NCBI RefSeq assembly: GCF_002980525.1
Contig: NZ_PVBQ01000017.1
Location: forward strand, 28,027 to 92,026
Length of the DNA stretch: 64,000 bases
Direction: 5' to 3'
DNA from: Sphingobacterium haloxyli
GTDB taxonomy: Bacteria > Bacteroidota > Bacteroidia > Sphingobacteriales > Sphingobacteriaceae
The notes beneath the pieces were generated by a model. The model searched no databases, was not told the DNA's origin, and was given only the letters and a program-made list of their open reading frames with translations. Every line of letters begins with the position of its first letter. Position 1 is the stretch's first letter. Position numbers and translations under genes: made by a program. Shown here in pieces: positions 44,589-52,147 of this stretch.

Positions 44589-45551
44589 TTGGAAAGGAAT
44601 AAAAAAATATTTTCCCGGTTTTTAAAGACAAGGTTATTGCAATCTTTTCGGCTCCTAAAGGAAATTGGAGCCGTAAGAGTTTGTCTGTTGCTTTTAATAA
44701 GTTTACACGTACTCATTTTAATTCCCAAAATATTTTTGTTTGCACCTTGGTTCGGAATGGCAGCAAACACCTGTCTTTTGCTATATCTTCATAAAAATCG
44801 AGGGGATTTAAAGTTCCTTAAAAATTCGTTTAGGCCTTTTGCAGATTCTTTAATCGGTTTCGAATATATGGTATTGTCGTTGCCTGCTTTCGTCCTTTTT
44901 GCCATACATAAGGATTTTCTATGCATGTTAACGACTGCCATTTTGGTGCCAATTATTGTAAAAGTCAACTTTAGGTTTTTTGACAAAAAACGCTTGTTGC
45001 AAAATATTAGTATTGTACCTAACGTGGCATTTGAATTAAAATCTGGTATACGGTCAACCATTTTTGCTTCTTCCCTTTGTGTTTTGATAGGAACCGCGTT
45101 CGGAGCGAATATCATTATATCTGTAATAGCAATTTTTATATTGACTATTATTTTTGCGACATACAATATAAGTTGCGAATCTAGACTTATGGTAGAGGTC
45201 TTTAGACTTTCACCGCATCAATATCTGCTCTATAAAATCTGGAGGCAAACAGTGTTTTCGTTATGTTGCCTCGCTCCGATTAATCTCACTTTCATGTATT
45301 TTCATGGAAGCTATTGGTATATACTATTGTTTGTTAATGCCATTAGCCTTATTGTTCAGACTTTAAGCATTTGTTTTAAGTACGCTATGTACATTCCTAA
45401 TCAAACACTTCGCTTGAACAGGTTTCTTTTATGGGGTGCTATTGGCTGTTTTTTTATAGTTTATTTTGCACCTATTCCAGTTGCGCTATTGGTGATATAC
45501 TACAATAGAGCAATAAATAACCTAAACGCTTATCTATATGTTAAAAGTTGA
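44589..45551 (+). CDS. ABC transporter permease-like membrane protein
   Basis: A 320-residue protein with about eight membrane helices over its whole length and a basic N-terminus ('RNKKIFSRFLKTRLLQSFRL'); the first usable start is a TTG at 44589. It overlaps by 14 bp the gene of an ABC ATPase, so it is the obvious membrane half of that transporter. Its sequence is not close to a known export family. The segment is bracketed by 136-bp direct repeats. Peptide, lantibiotic-type or lipid export are all possible. Confidence 0.75.
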   Translation: MERNKKIFSRFLKTRLLQSFRLLKEIGAVRVCLLLLISLHVLILIPKIFLFAPWFGMAANTCLLLYLHKNRGDLKFLKNSFRPFADSLIGFEYMVLSLPAFVLFAIHKDFLCMLTTAILVPIIVKVNFRFFDKKRLLQNISIVPNVAFELKSGIRSTIFASSLCVLIGTAFGANIIISVIAIFILTIIFATYNISCESRLMVEVFRLSPHQYLLYKIWRQTVFSLCCLAPINLTFMYFHGSYWYILLFVNAISLIVQTLSICFKYAMYIPNQTLRLNRFLLWGAIGCFFIVYFAPIPVALLVIYYNRAINNLNAYLYVKS

Positions 45552-46236
45552 AAACTTGATTGCAGGTTATTACAAGAGCACCCCCGTTTTGGAGGGAGTG
45601 AATATGGATTTACCAAATGGTCAGGTTCATGGAATAGTGGGTGCGAACGGCTCTGGAAAGACTACCCTGTTACAATGTATTCATGGCACAATAAAAAAGG
45701 TGCAAGGAGAAATCTTATATAATGGGATGCCCATTAAAAGAGAAGACGTGTCTTTTTTAGAAACTGATAATTATTTCTATAAAAGGATAACTGGTAAAGA
45801 ATATTTACAGCTTTTTGGGGCTTTTAACAAGGATTTTGATGTCTTAGGTTGGAATGCCCTTTTCTCGTTGCCATTAGACAAAATGGTTGATGACTATTCT
45901 ACTGGTATGAAGAAAAAAATAGCTTTTTTAAGCGTCTTATCTTTTAATACGCCAATTGTCATCCTCGACGAGCCTTTTAATGGTATTGATATGGAAACTG
46001 TACAACTAATCAAGGTGATTATAAAAAAACTGAGAGCAAGCGGCCTTACGGTGGTTGTTACTTCGCATATTTTGGAGTCATTGTTGAATATCTGCGATAC
46101 TATTAGTTACGTAAAAGGAAAGAAAATTGAAGCCACCTTTTATCCGCCAGACTTTGCATCAATCGAAAGTCGAGTGTTTGATATAGACTCCAATGGAGGT
46201 GGAGTTATTGTAGATAAATTATTAAAATTAAAATAG
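45538..46236 (+). CDS. ABC transporter ATP-binding protein
   Basis: A 232-residue ATPase. Walker A 'GIVGANGSGKTTLLQ' (about 33–47), Q-loop region 'SFLETDNYF', signature 'YSTGMKKKIAFLSVL' (normally LSGGQ), Walker B 'IVILDEPFNGID' and switch His in 'VVVTSHILESL' are all present. The YSTGM form of the signature is common in bacterial export and resistance ATPases. It shares an operon with the permease gene upstream and the zinc-ribbon gene downstream. Confidence 0.93.
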   Translation: MLKVENLIAGYYKSTPVLEGVNMDLPNGQVHGIVGANGSGKTTLLQCIHGTIKKVQGEILYNGMPIKREDVSFLETDNYFYKRITGKEYLQLFGAFNKDFDVLGWNALFSLPLDKMVDDYSTGMKKKIAFLSVLSFNTPIVILDEPFNGIDMETVQLIKVIIKKLRASGLTVVVTSHILESLLNICDTISYVKGKKIEATFYPPDFASIESRVFDIDSNGGGVIVDKLLKLK

Positions 46237-46238
46237 TA

Positions 46239-46421
46239 ATGTCTTTGAATCAATGTCCTTATTGCGAGTCCTCCGGTACCGCTTCCCAAATAAAAAACGT
46301 ATATGCCACTTGGCAAATTTATGTTTCGGTGTTTTTATTCCCTATAGGCCTAATTTCTCTGGTTCTTGGTAAAAAGTCGAAAAGATGCTATAACTGTGGC
46401 GGAAAATGGTCGACTAACTAA
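46239..46421 (+). CDS. Small zinc-ribbon membrane protein
   Basis: 60 residues with two CxxC knuckles, 'CPYCESSG' at the start and 'KRCYNCGGKW' at the end, around one membrane helix ('IYVSVFLFPIGLISLVLG'). The ends would pair to bind one zinc, as in LITAF-like or zinc-ribbon membrane proteins. It begins 2 bp after the ABC ATPase gene and is presumably co-expressed. The role is unknown. Confidence 0.65.
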   Translation: MSLNQCPYCESSGTASQIKNVYATWQIYVSVFLFPIGLISLVLGKKSKRCYNCGGKWSTN

Positions 46422-46587
46422 TGTATTTTCATTTCCCAACGTTGTGTTATGTGATAGATGAATAAGGTAGGAAGGGAAAGTATTCCTCCAGATCCGGCGT
46501 TCAGAATAGCAATAATTTAAAAGGAGATTAAAAGGGAGTTGGAAATGCGGGGGAAAGATGTGACGAAATAAATATTGACAAAACAAA

Positions 46588-46723
46588 CCATATGTCTTCG
46601 CTTGCTCTGTAAGAAAATCCGTGATGCCGGCCGTATTTGTCTACGTAATAAATATGCACATCACCTCCTAGCCCATCCATCGTATGCGGTATTCTAATTT
46701 TTCTATAATCGTGCGAAACTTCA
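46588..46723. repeat. 136-bp direct repeat, right copy
   Basis: The partner of 43949–44084, same orientation and length. Reading on the minus strand gives the same protein piece with a few changes ('DGLGGDVHIYYVDKYG'). Neither copy is in a full-length gene. Confidence 0.8.
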
Positions 46724-46780
46724 TTATCAGCCGGTAAGAGATACAGTTTCTACCAAAATCGCTTATTATGGAAAAACAAA

Positions 46781-47047
46781 TTAGATATAAGTTTGGCATA
46801 AAAACTCCTTTTTTGTCAAACCTATATAATGGGCAGCTTTCTGCCCTATTGTTTGGGCTACTTTGACTCCTATATAGTAATTGGGTTTTCTACCTTCAAT
46901 CAACTTTTTGGTCTTCAGATGCTTCTCTTCCGATGGTGTCAATGCGCGTTTCTTCTGCACCTTATCCAACATGATGATTTCACACTTCTCCATATCATCG
47001 ACTTTATCTGGAAATATCAACCACTTACCGAATTTAAGAAGAGGCAC
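46781..47047 (-). pseudogene. RecG-like/AlbA_2 ATPase gene, C-terminal piece
   Basis: The minus frame contains 'IIMLDKVQKKRALTPSEEKH' and 'LKTKKLIEGRKPNYYIG', typical of the C-terminal region of RecG-like regulators just after the ATPase fold. The rest of the gene is absent. It directly follows the Fic gene on the same strand. Confidence 0.6.
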
Positions 47048-47131
47048 CGCAATGTGTTCGTACTGAAAAAGGCAACCTTTCCCGGCAGTAAGGTATTGCG
47101 GGTGCCGATACCTTTTAGGACTATTACGGCA

Positions 47132-48178
47132 TCAAAAATAAGTTTTGACGGCAAACCGGAATTGTTCCATAAATATTTCCTTGAAAACACTGATGTTGTT
47201 CTGCTCATAAAAGATCAGCATTGCTTTTTTGTATTCGATGGAATCAATCGTCCTAAAGGAAATCGGGCAATACTGATTGGCAATCAGAATGGCATTGCTG
47301 ACAATTCGCGCTGTTCGTTTGTTTCCATCATTGAATGCCTGAATGTAGGATAACAACACCAGTGCCAACAGGGATTGTTCAAATATGTTCTTCTTGTTGT
47401 TGATTAGGTGGCACATATCTTCAAGGGCTTCTCTTATCTGGTGCTCGTTGTCCAAAGGTTTGTAATTTGTACCGGAAATACCTACCCGACGTTGCCTGAG
47501 ATTGCGTTCAACTGGAAGATCCTTGACCAAAATACTATGAATATCTTCTATTCTTGCTATGGTCAAGGGTACAACATAATCGGGATTATCAATGATGAAG
47601 TTCAATGCTTCTTTATGATTTAAGAGCATAGTGGCATCGTCTTTCGGTTTTCCAGCAGCAGTTTCCTTATCCTTCAGCAAACGTTCTGTTTCCAGCAAGG
47701 AATAGGTATTGCCCTCGATCTGTGATGATTTCCAGCTCAAATCGATGGCAAGCCTTTCCATTTCCTTATTGTACACATCCTGGCTCATGTGCGCTACGTT
47801 TCGTCGAAATTCGTCCTGCAATTGCTGTAAATTGCTTGCTTCATCTACAGTAAAAATATCGGCGTTGGCCAGCACTTCCCTGATCAACTGAAAATTAAAT
47901 ACTTCCTGTATATCGCGTTCGTCAATCTCTTTTTCAAAATAGGCGTCCATATCAATGTATCCTAACAGTTGATTGGCTGGACTTACCCGATAACGGGTTG
48001 CACGGCGTTGTCCCTCGGATATGATCTGACCGCTTTCCAATAAGTTAGCAATAACCCGCTTTACGGTTGCATAAGACCCTTTGCCGATACCTTTGTGGAT
48101 TTCAGGAGATGAACTCGTTGGATTCTCCTGTAGGAATTTAATAATGTCGTTACCTATCTCTGCCATGATGAAGCTCAT
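47132..48178 (-). CDS. Fic-family protein with N-terminal winged helix
   Basis: 348 residues. A winged helix (about 5–65, 'GKGSYATVKRVIANLLESGQ' and 'ATRYRVSPANQL') precedes a Fic_N region with the inhibitory motif 'SSQIEGNTYS', then the Fic core. The Fic motif reads 'SYIQAFNDGNKRTARI': the usual catalytic His is Gln (codon CAG), while the anion-hole DGN and Arg are kept. Canonical enzymes AMPylate target hydroxyls; without the His this one may be inactive, use another chemistry, or be mainly a regulator. Nine operator-like half-sites lie immediately upstream, suggesting autoregulation by the N-terminal domain. A start at the second Met (48166) is also possible. Confidence 0.88.
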   Translation of the reverse strand: MSFIMAEIGNDIIKFLQENPTSSSPEIHKGIGKGSYATVKRVIANLLESGQIISEGQRRATRYRVSPANQLLGYIDMDAYFEKEIDERDIQEVFNFQLIREVLANADIFTVDEASNLQQLQDEFRRNVAHMSQDVYNKEMERLAIDLSWKSSQIEGNTYSLLETERLLKDKETAAGKPKDDATMLLNHKEALNFIIDNPDYVVPLTIARIEDIHSILVKDLPVERNLRQRRVGISGTNYKPLDNEHQIREALEDMCHLINNKKNIFEQSLLALVLLSYIQAFNDGNKRTARIVSNAILIANQYCPISFRTIDSIEYKKAMLIFYEQNNISVFKEIFMEQFRFAVKTYF

Positions 48179-48334
48179 TATATGCTTTTATAAGCTCAAA
48201 GTTACGTATAAATGAGCTTATTTGTTAATTTTTTTGAGCCTATATATCAATAATGAGCTCTTTCTTAAGTATTATAAGCTTAAATAACCCGTTTTGTGAG
48301 CTTAAATAGTGCAAGCGGTGAGCCTATAAGCTCA
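48171..48334. promoter_or_regulatory. Array of TGAGCYTATA half-sites upstream of the first Fic gene
   Basis: Half-sites of TGAGCTTATA type, in both orientations, begin at 48171, 48189, 48213, 48235, 48254, 48273, 48297, 48319 and 48325. The last two form the palindrome TGAGCCTATAAGCTCA. Spacing is 18–24 bp, about two helical turns, so one protein face could bind them all. The likely binder is the Fic protein's own winged helix (inferred). Confidence 0.65.
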
Positions 48335-48457
48335 TGTTACAAACTTGTGCTGCATCAACCATCTGTCTAGCATGAGATTGTTATGTCGGTTTTTAATCAA
48401 CAGAGATTAAGACGGGTTCCCTAGCTAATTAGTGCACATGGACCTGGATACGTTTTC

Positions 48458-48709
48458 GTGTCCTGCGAGCGCCTGAACAACGACAAACTACTTGCTGCTC
48501 GGCACGGTGGAGGTGGACTACCACTTCCCTACCCTCACGATCCACAAGATGGCCAAGCTGCCGTTTTTATCCCGGATCCGCGGTACAACCATGACCGCGA
48601 CAGCCAGTACAAGATTCATCAGCAGATCCGTGAGGATGTGAGCATGACGAACCGGGCGCCTTACCCGCAGGCGCACGAGATCGGGCTGCCGAGGCGGAAG
48701 ATGAGGTGA
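48458..48709 (+). pseudogene. GC-rich coding remnant, not identified
   Basis: This stretch is clearly richer in GC than its surroundings. One forward frame is open ('FIPDPRYNHDRDSQYKIHQQ'), while another gives more protein-like runs ('VEVDYHFPTLTIHKMAKL'), so the original frame is uncertain and probably shifted. It looks like imported, decayed coding DNA. The family is not recognised. Confidence 0.35.
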
Positions 48710-48760
48710 AGACGCCTTGTATCGTCAGTTGGACGAAAACTCTTACGAGGTGATACGCTC

Positions 48761-49006
48761 CTATTCTAATCTTTCACTTTCGTTTAATTCCTCCATCTCC
48801 TCTCTTAATTTCCTTATTTGATCTTGGATGAGTCTGTGCCGGGATCGCGAAAATAATAAAACACCCGCAATGACAATCACCATCGGAAGAGTAGTCAATT
48901 CCTTTACTCGTAGTTTCTTTTGTTCATAGGTCAAAAACAACATGTTAATATGCTTTACGGGCTTGGAAAAATCTAGCTTACCCAATAGCTTAAACGACCA
49001 GCTCAT
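48761..49006 (-). CDS. Small membrane-anchored coiled-coil protein, hypothetical
   Basis: 81 residues. One helix ('LPMVIVIAGVLLF', about 40–52) is followed by a basic turn ('RSRHRLIQDQIRKLREEMEE') and a coiled-coil tail. Its start lies inside a roughly 25-bp stretch (48992–49020) shared with the second Fic gene, so the 5' end may be a recombination junction. No family is recognised. Confidence 0.5.
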   Translation of the reverse strand: MSWSFKLLGKLDFSKPVKHINMLFLTYEQKKLRVKELTTLPMVIVIAGVLLFSRSRHRLIQDQIRKLREEMEELNESERLE

Positions 49007-49018
49007 TGAAATATTTGG

Positions 49019-49275
49019 TCAATGCTTGGAAAGAAACAAGTGAAATTTTTACTGATCAAGAAAGAGCTGCATTGGCAATCACCGAAGAAGTAACTTTAAT
49101 TCAACAAAATGGATTGACCGATGAACTTATGAATTTGCCTCGCGGTTTTTTAGCGAGAACCAAATTGCTGAAATCATTATGGCGGTAGTTACCATCAACG
49201 CTTGGAACAGAATTGCCCTCAGTGGACATTTTCAACCCGGACAAGCCTTTGCGTAAAGTGGTGCAACATTAAATC
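49019..49275 (+). pseudogene. Carboxymuconolactone decarboxylase (AhpD-like) gene, C-terminal piece
   Basis: After the 38 bp shared with 23213–23250 the frame reads 'DQERAALAITEEVTLIQQNG', then shifts near 49150 and continues as 'ENQIAEIIMAVVTINAWNRI', the rest of the AhpD-like family. With the N-terminal piece at 23131–23250 it could rebuild most of a gene. It has no start of its own and a frameshift, so it is inactive. Confidence 0.7.
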
Positions 49276-49442
49276 AAGGGATTGAGCGGTAGTATAGGTA
49301 GTATAAATTGAACTGTCACAAATTTAATTTACACTACCCCACAATGGCGTCTCTTCAACATATTGCAAACTCCGTTCCTCTTCAATGATTGTAGATATCT
49401 TTCCAAGGACTACGCAGTTCGATTTGCACTACCGTACTAGGG

Positions 49443-50156
49443 TTAGAGTTTAACATTATACTTTTGTGCTAAACGCTCTTTTTCCTCGTCCGTTAGACTC
49501 ACCTGGTTTAACAATGCTCTGCATTCTTCCTCTCGTATCGTATCGTTAATATTGCTCGCTAGGTCTATTCGAATAAGTAATGCTTCCGCGATATCCACGT
49601 GCGCTTCGTTTTCGATATTTTGCAACGCGGCATCCAAAGTTTTAACGGATGCTTTTTCATCTTCTTTGTAGTCCCTAAACACTATGGACTTCGCAATGGA
49701 TTTCTGTAAAGGACTTTGGTTTTCGTCAAATGCCTTTTCATACGTTTCATCGTGTTCTTTTCCATATTTGATGAAGATAATAGAATTACCCGAAACATCT
49801 GTTAATGTAAATCGGGCTGTTCCTGGTTTCATTCTGGAAATTCTGGGTATTCCCGAATGTGGAACTCTGCCCAGATTTTGTTTAAACCTTTGGGTAAAAT
49901 TCTTATAAACTTTTTCTAAATCGGATACCATAACAAGGCAACCGCTATATAGATTGTTTGCTGCCGTCATCCCTTTTACCTTGCCAAAATGTAACTCGTA
50001 CCCGCCTTTTTCAACGATACCGTATTGATAAGGCCGGGTCATTTTATAGGTAGTTGTATAACCCATCATTTCCCAGAAGGTAACGGTTTCTTCTATGGCT
50101 ACACATGGCAATTGCGGTACCGTCAGCCAATCTTTTTGATGCTCTAAATGCTCCAT
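49443..50156 (-). CDS. VOC-superfamily (glyoxalase/bleomycin-resistance-like) protein
   Basis: A 237-residue protein. The first 130 residues form a VOC fold ('PCVAIEETVTFWEMMGYTTT', 'GGYELHFGKVKGM', 'TLTDVSGNSIIFIKYGK'); the remaining 100 are helical ('LDAALQNIENEAHVDIAEAL') and not typical of the family. It could be a metal-dependent enzyme or a binding protein. It lies downstream of an HxlR regulator gene on the same strand, 123 bp away, and may be controlled by it. Confidence 0.8.
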   Translation of the reverse strand: MEHLEHQKDWLTVPQLPCVAIEETVTFWEMMGYTTTYKMTRPYQYGIVEKGGYELHFGKVKGMTAANNLYSGCLVMVSDLEKVYKNFTQRFKQNLGRVPHSGIPRISRMKPGTARFTLTDVSGNSIIFIKYGKEHDETYEKAFDENQSPLQKSIAKSIVFRDYKEDEKASVKTLDAALQNIENEAHVDIAEALLIRIDLASNINDTIREEECRALLNQVSLTDEEKERLAQKYNVKL

Positions 50157-50279
50157 TCTTTATTGAAATTTGTTTGAAGCAAATCTAAACACATCAGAAC
50201 ATAGAACCATGTTTATATACTTTTTTGTATATAAAGGACATTAACTGTCTTTTGTTATTCTACTATTCGGTTACTGAGT

Positions 50280-50621
50280 TTAACCAATGCCAACTTCTTC
50301 CATTAGAGCGGTGCCGTATTCGGTTAATTGGTCAATGACAGGTAAGGCTTTTTCCGCTTTTTCGGTTAACTGATATTCTACGCGAGGCGGTTTTTCTACA
50401 AATGTGTTTCGCGTAATCATATTTTTATTTTCCAATTCCCGTAGCTGCGTAAACAGCATTTTATCTGAAATGTGTGGTATAGTTTTTTTCAAATCGGCGT
50501 AACGTAATGCACCATTCCTAAGGCTGATTAATATTGGCATTTTCCAAGTACCACCGATATGTGCCATTGCAAACTCAATAGGATTATAATAAACTCTGTT
50601 ATCGTGCAAAAATTCTTTCAT
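50280..50621 (-). CDS. HxlR-family transcriptional regulator
   Basis: 113 residues of winged-helix protein: 'FAMAHIGGTWKMPILISLRN', 'ALRYADLKKTIPHISDKMLF' and 'TQLRELENKNMITRNTFVE'. The family senses electrophiles or redox state in several cases, but the N-terminal Cys seen in the other HxlR protein (24668–25021) is missing here. It probably regulates the downstream VOC protein gene. Confidence 0.9.
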   Translation of the reverse strand: MKEFLHDNRVYYNPIEFAMAHIGGTWKMPILISLRNGALRYADLKKTIPHISDKMLFTQLRELENKNMITRNTFVEKPPRVEYQLTEKAEKALPVIDQLTEYGTALMEEVGIG

Positions 50622-50683
50622 GGTGTTCTCTCACAAAAATCGCAGGTTTTAACGTTTTTAATTTCCGAACCGCTTTTCCGCTG

Positions 50684-50734
50684 TGTTTATGCTTCAAAAC
50701 GGCTTGATGGCTAAATTTACGACTTTTGTGGACG
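50684..50734. repeat. MazG 5'-flank fragment (copy E)
   Basis: About 45 bp ('GGCTTGATGGCTAAATTTACG') match the region just upstream of the three MazG-like genes, with no MazG coding part attached. It sits directly before the membrane-protein gene at 50736 and may serve as its promoter on the other strand's side or be inert. Confidence 0.6.
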
Positions 50735-50735
50735 T

Positions 50736-51212
50736 ATGGGGAGGAGAAATGGAATTATTGTTGATTATACCGAATCGGCGCAAACACATTTTCATTTTGC
50801 ATCGAGTGTAAATATTGGATATATTAGTGGGGTGGTTTTAGACATATTCTTTATAGTAGGTATCGCTTTATTATCAGTAACTGCGATAGACGCGTTGGGT
50901 GCTATAGCTTCCAGAAAGTTTAGGTTCAACTATGGTTACTTCACTGTTTTGTCGTTCATCACATATTTCTTCACAGGATACTTCTTATCTTTCGTCACCT
51001 CGCTAAGTTCGGTTTTACTTTTGTGTGGGATGATCGGAATATTTGATGGAACAATCGGCTTTAAAATTGCAAAGAGATTAAAACCGTACGCGGGAAAGGT
51101 AAATTATGATGAAATTAAACATGATTATTCCGTCGTACTAATAATTTTCTTCTTAGCTATAATGGTAGGAGCGCTGGGTTATGCTTGTACCTTTTTAGTC
51201 GGTTTAAAATAA
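50736..51212 (+). CDS. Membrane protein, hypothetical, 158 aa
   Basis: Four membrane helices (about 25–47, 63–83, 85–105, 131–154) with short loops ('SRKFRFNYGYFTVL', 'KRLKPYAGKVNYDEIKHDY'). The start is an ATG in the MazG-flank fragment, so the real N-terminus may have been replaced. A broken copy lies at 63738–63872. Its end overlaps the next gene by 28 bp. The family is not recognised. Confidence 0.55.
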   Translation: MGRRNGIIVDYTESAQTHFHFASSVNIGYISGVVLDIFFIVGIALLSVTAIDALGAIASRKFRFNYGYFTVLSFITYFFTGYFLSFVTSLSSVLLLCGMIGIFDGTIGFKIAKRLKPYAGKVNYDEIKHDYSVVLIIFFLAIMVGALGYACTFLVGLK

Positions 51213-51757
51213 GTAACCTTGATGATAAAGGAAAAGAGAGATTAAGACAAATTCTTGGCGGATCACTACGCGACACATTATACACGATATTATTAGGACT
51301 AGATGGTGACGCAAGTATCGGCGATAACCAAACATGCTATAAACTTTTCGACGAAAACGACAATGAATTGACCGGTGGAGAAATTGACGTTGCTGCTTAT
51401 GAATATTTTCACAATAACAAGTTTCAGATTGACAAAGGGGAAGCTGACTTTATAGCTACGCTAACATATTTTACGAAAGAACAAGGTGGAAGACAGACGC
51501 CAGCGTTTTCAGGCTATCACCCACAAGTAAAATTTGAATTTTCAGAAATGCAGACTTCAGGACAGCAGACCTTTATTGATAGAACTACTGTTTATCCTGG
51601 AGACACGGTTGAAGCTGAAATCAAAATTATAGCTATCGAACATTTCGCTGGACTACTTAATGATAAAATGAAATTTGACTTTCGGGAAGGTTCAAGAATT
51701 ATTGGGACAGGTCAGATTAAACATATTATAAACAACCAACTTAGATGCAAACAGTAA
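51185..51757 (+). CDS. Protein with C-terminal EF-Tu domain III-like module
   Basis: 190 residues from a TTG at 51185; no ATG fits, so the true start may have been lost at the junction with the preceding gene. Residues about 10–85 form an unknown domain ('LRQILGGSLRDTLYTILLGL', 'CYKLFDENDNELTGGEIDVA'). Residues about 95–185 follow EF-Tu domain III strand for strand: 'QGGRQTPAFSGYHPQVKF', 'VYPGDTVEAEIKI' and 'FDFREGSRIIGTGQIKHII' against EF-Tu 'GGRHTPFF..YRPQFY', 'VMPGDN' and 'REGGRTVGAG'. No GTPase domain is present. It might mimic or compete with EF-Tu's tRNA/EF-Ts surface; this is speculative. Confidence 0.65.
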   Translation: MYLFSRFKISNLDDKGKERLRQILGGSLRDTLYTILLGLDGDASIGDNQTCYKLFDENDNELTGGEIDVAAYEYFHNNKFQIDKGEADFIATLTYFTKEQGGRQTPAFSGYHPQVKFEFSEMQTSGQQTFIDRTTVYPGDTVEAEIKIIAIEHFAGLLNDKMKFDFREGSRIIGTGQIKHIINNQLRCKQ

Positions 51758-52147
51758 GCTATTTTCTAAAGACCAAGCATAGTAATGATAGGTTTGTCGT
51801 TGAGATGAGAACGTTTGAACTAAAATGGTTTATTATTACGAACAATTTGGCGCGTGTGAATTTGACATGAAGATATACGTACGAAAGCCGACAAAAAATG
51901 AGATTAGAAACCTGCAGACAGCATGACTGAAAGCCAAATATTCTTTATATTGGGGGATGCAACTTGGAGTCATAAATTATAATCTCTTTACTTCACTCTC
52001 AACCAGTTCTCCCTCTTTGAAGATATTGAGTACATGTTCATCAATCGTCGATTTAGATTAAATTCCGACATGCCACACGAATCTGCTTTGACAACAAATC
52101 TTTTGTCAATCATTTTGGCAATAAAATCATTGTCAAGTGGCATTACT
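51758..52147. other. Gap with short remnants
   Basis: No full gene in 390 bp. A 33-codon forward frame (51825–51926, 'MVYYYEQFGACEFDMKIYVR') looks protein-like, and on the minus strand near 52010–52143 a frame reads 'MPLDNDFIAKMIDKRF'. Both seem to be pieces of decayed genes. No repeat shared with other parts was seen. Confidence 0.4.

Noticed and set aside
48171..48334. CRISPR-like repeat array
   Set aside because: The units are only 8–10 bp, occur in both orientations and sit directly at a start codon; operators explain them better.
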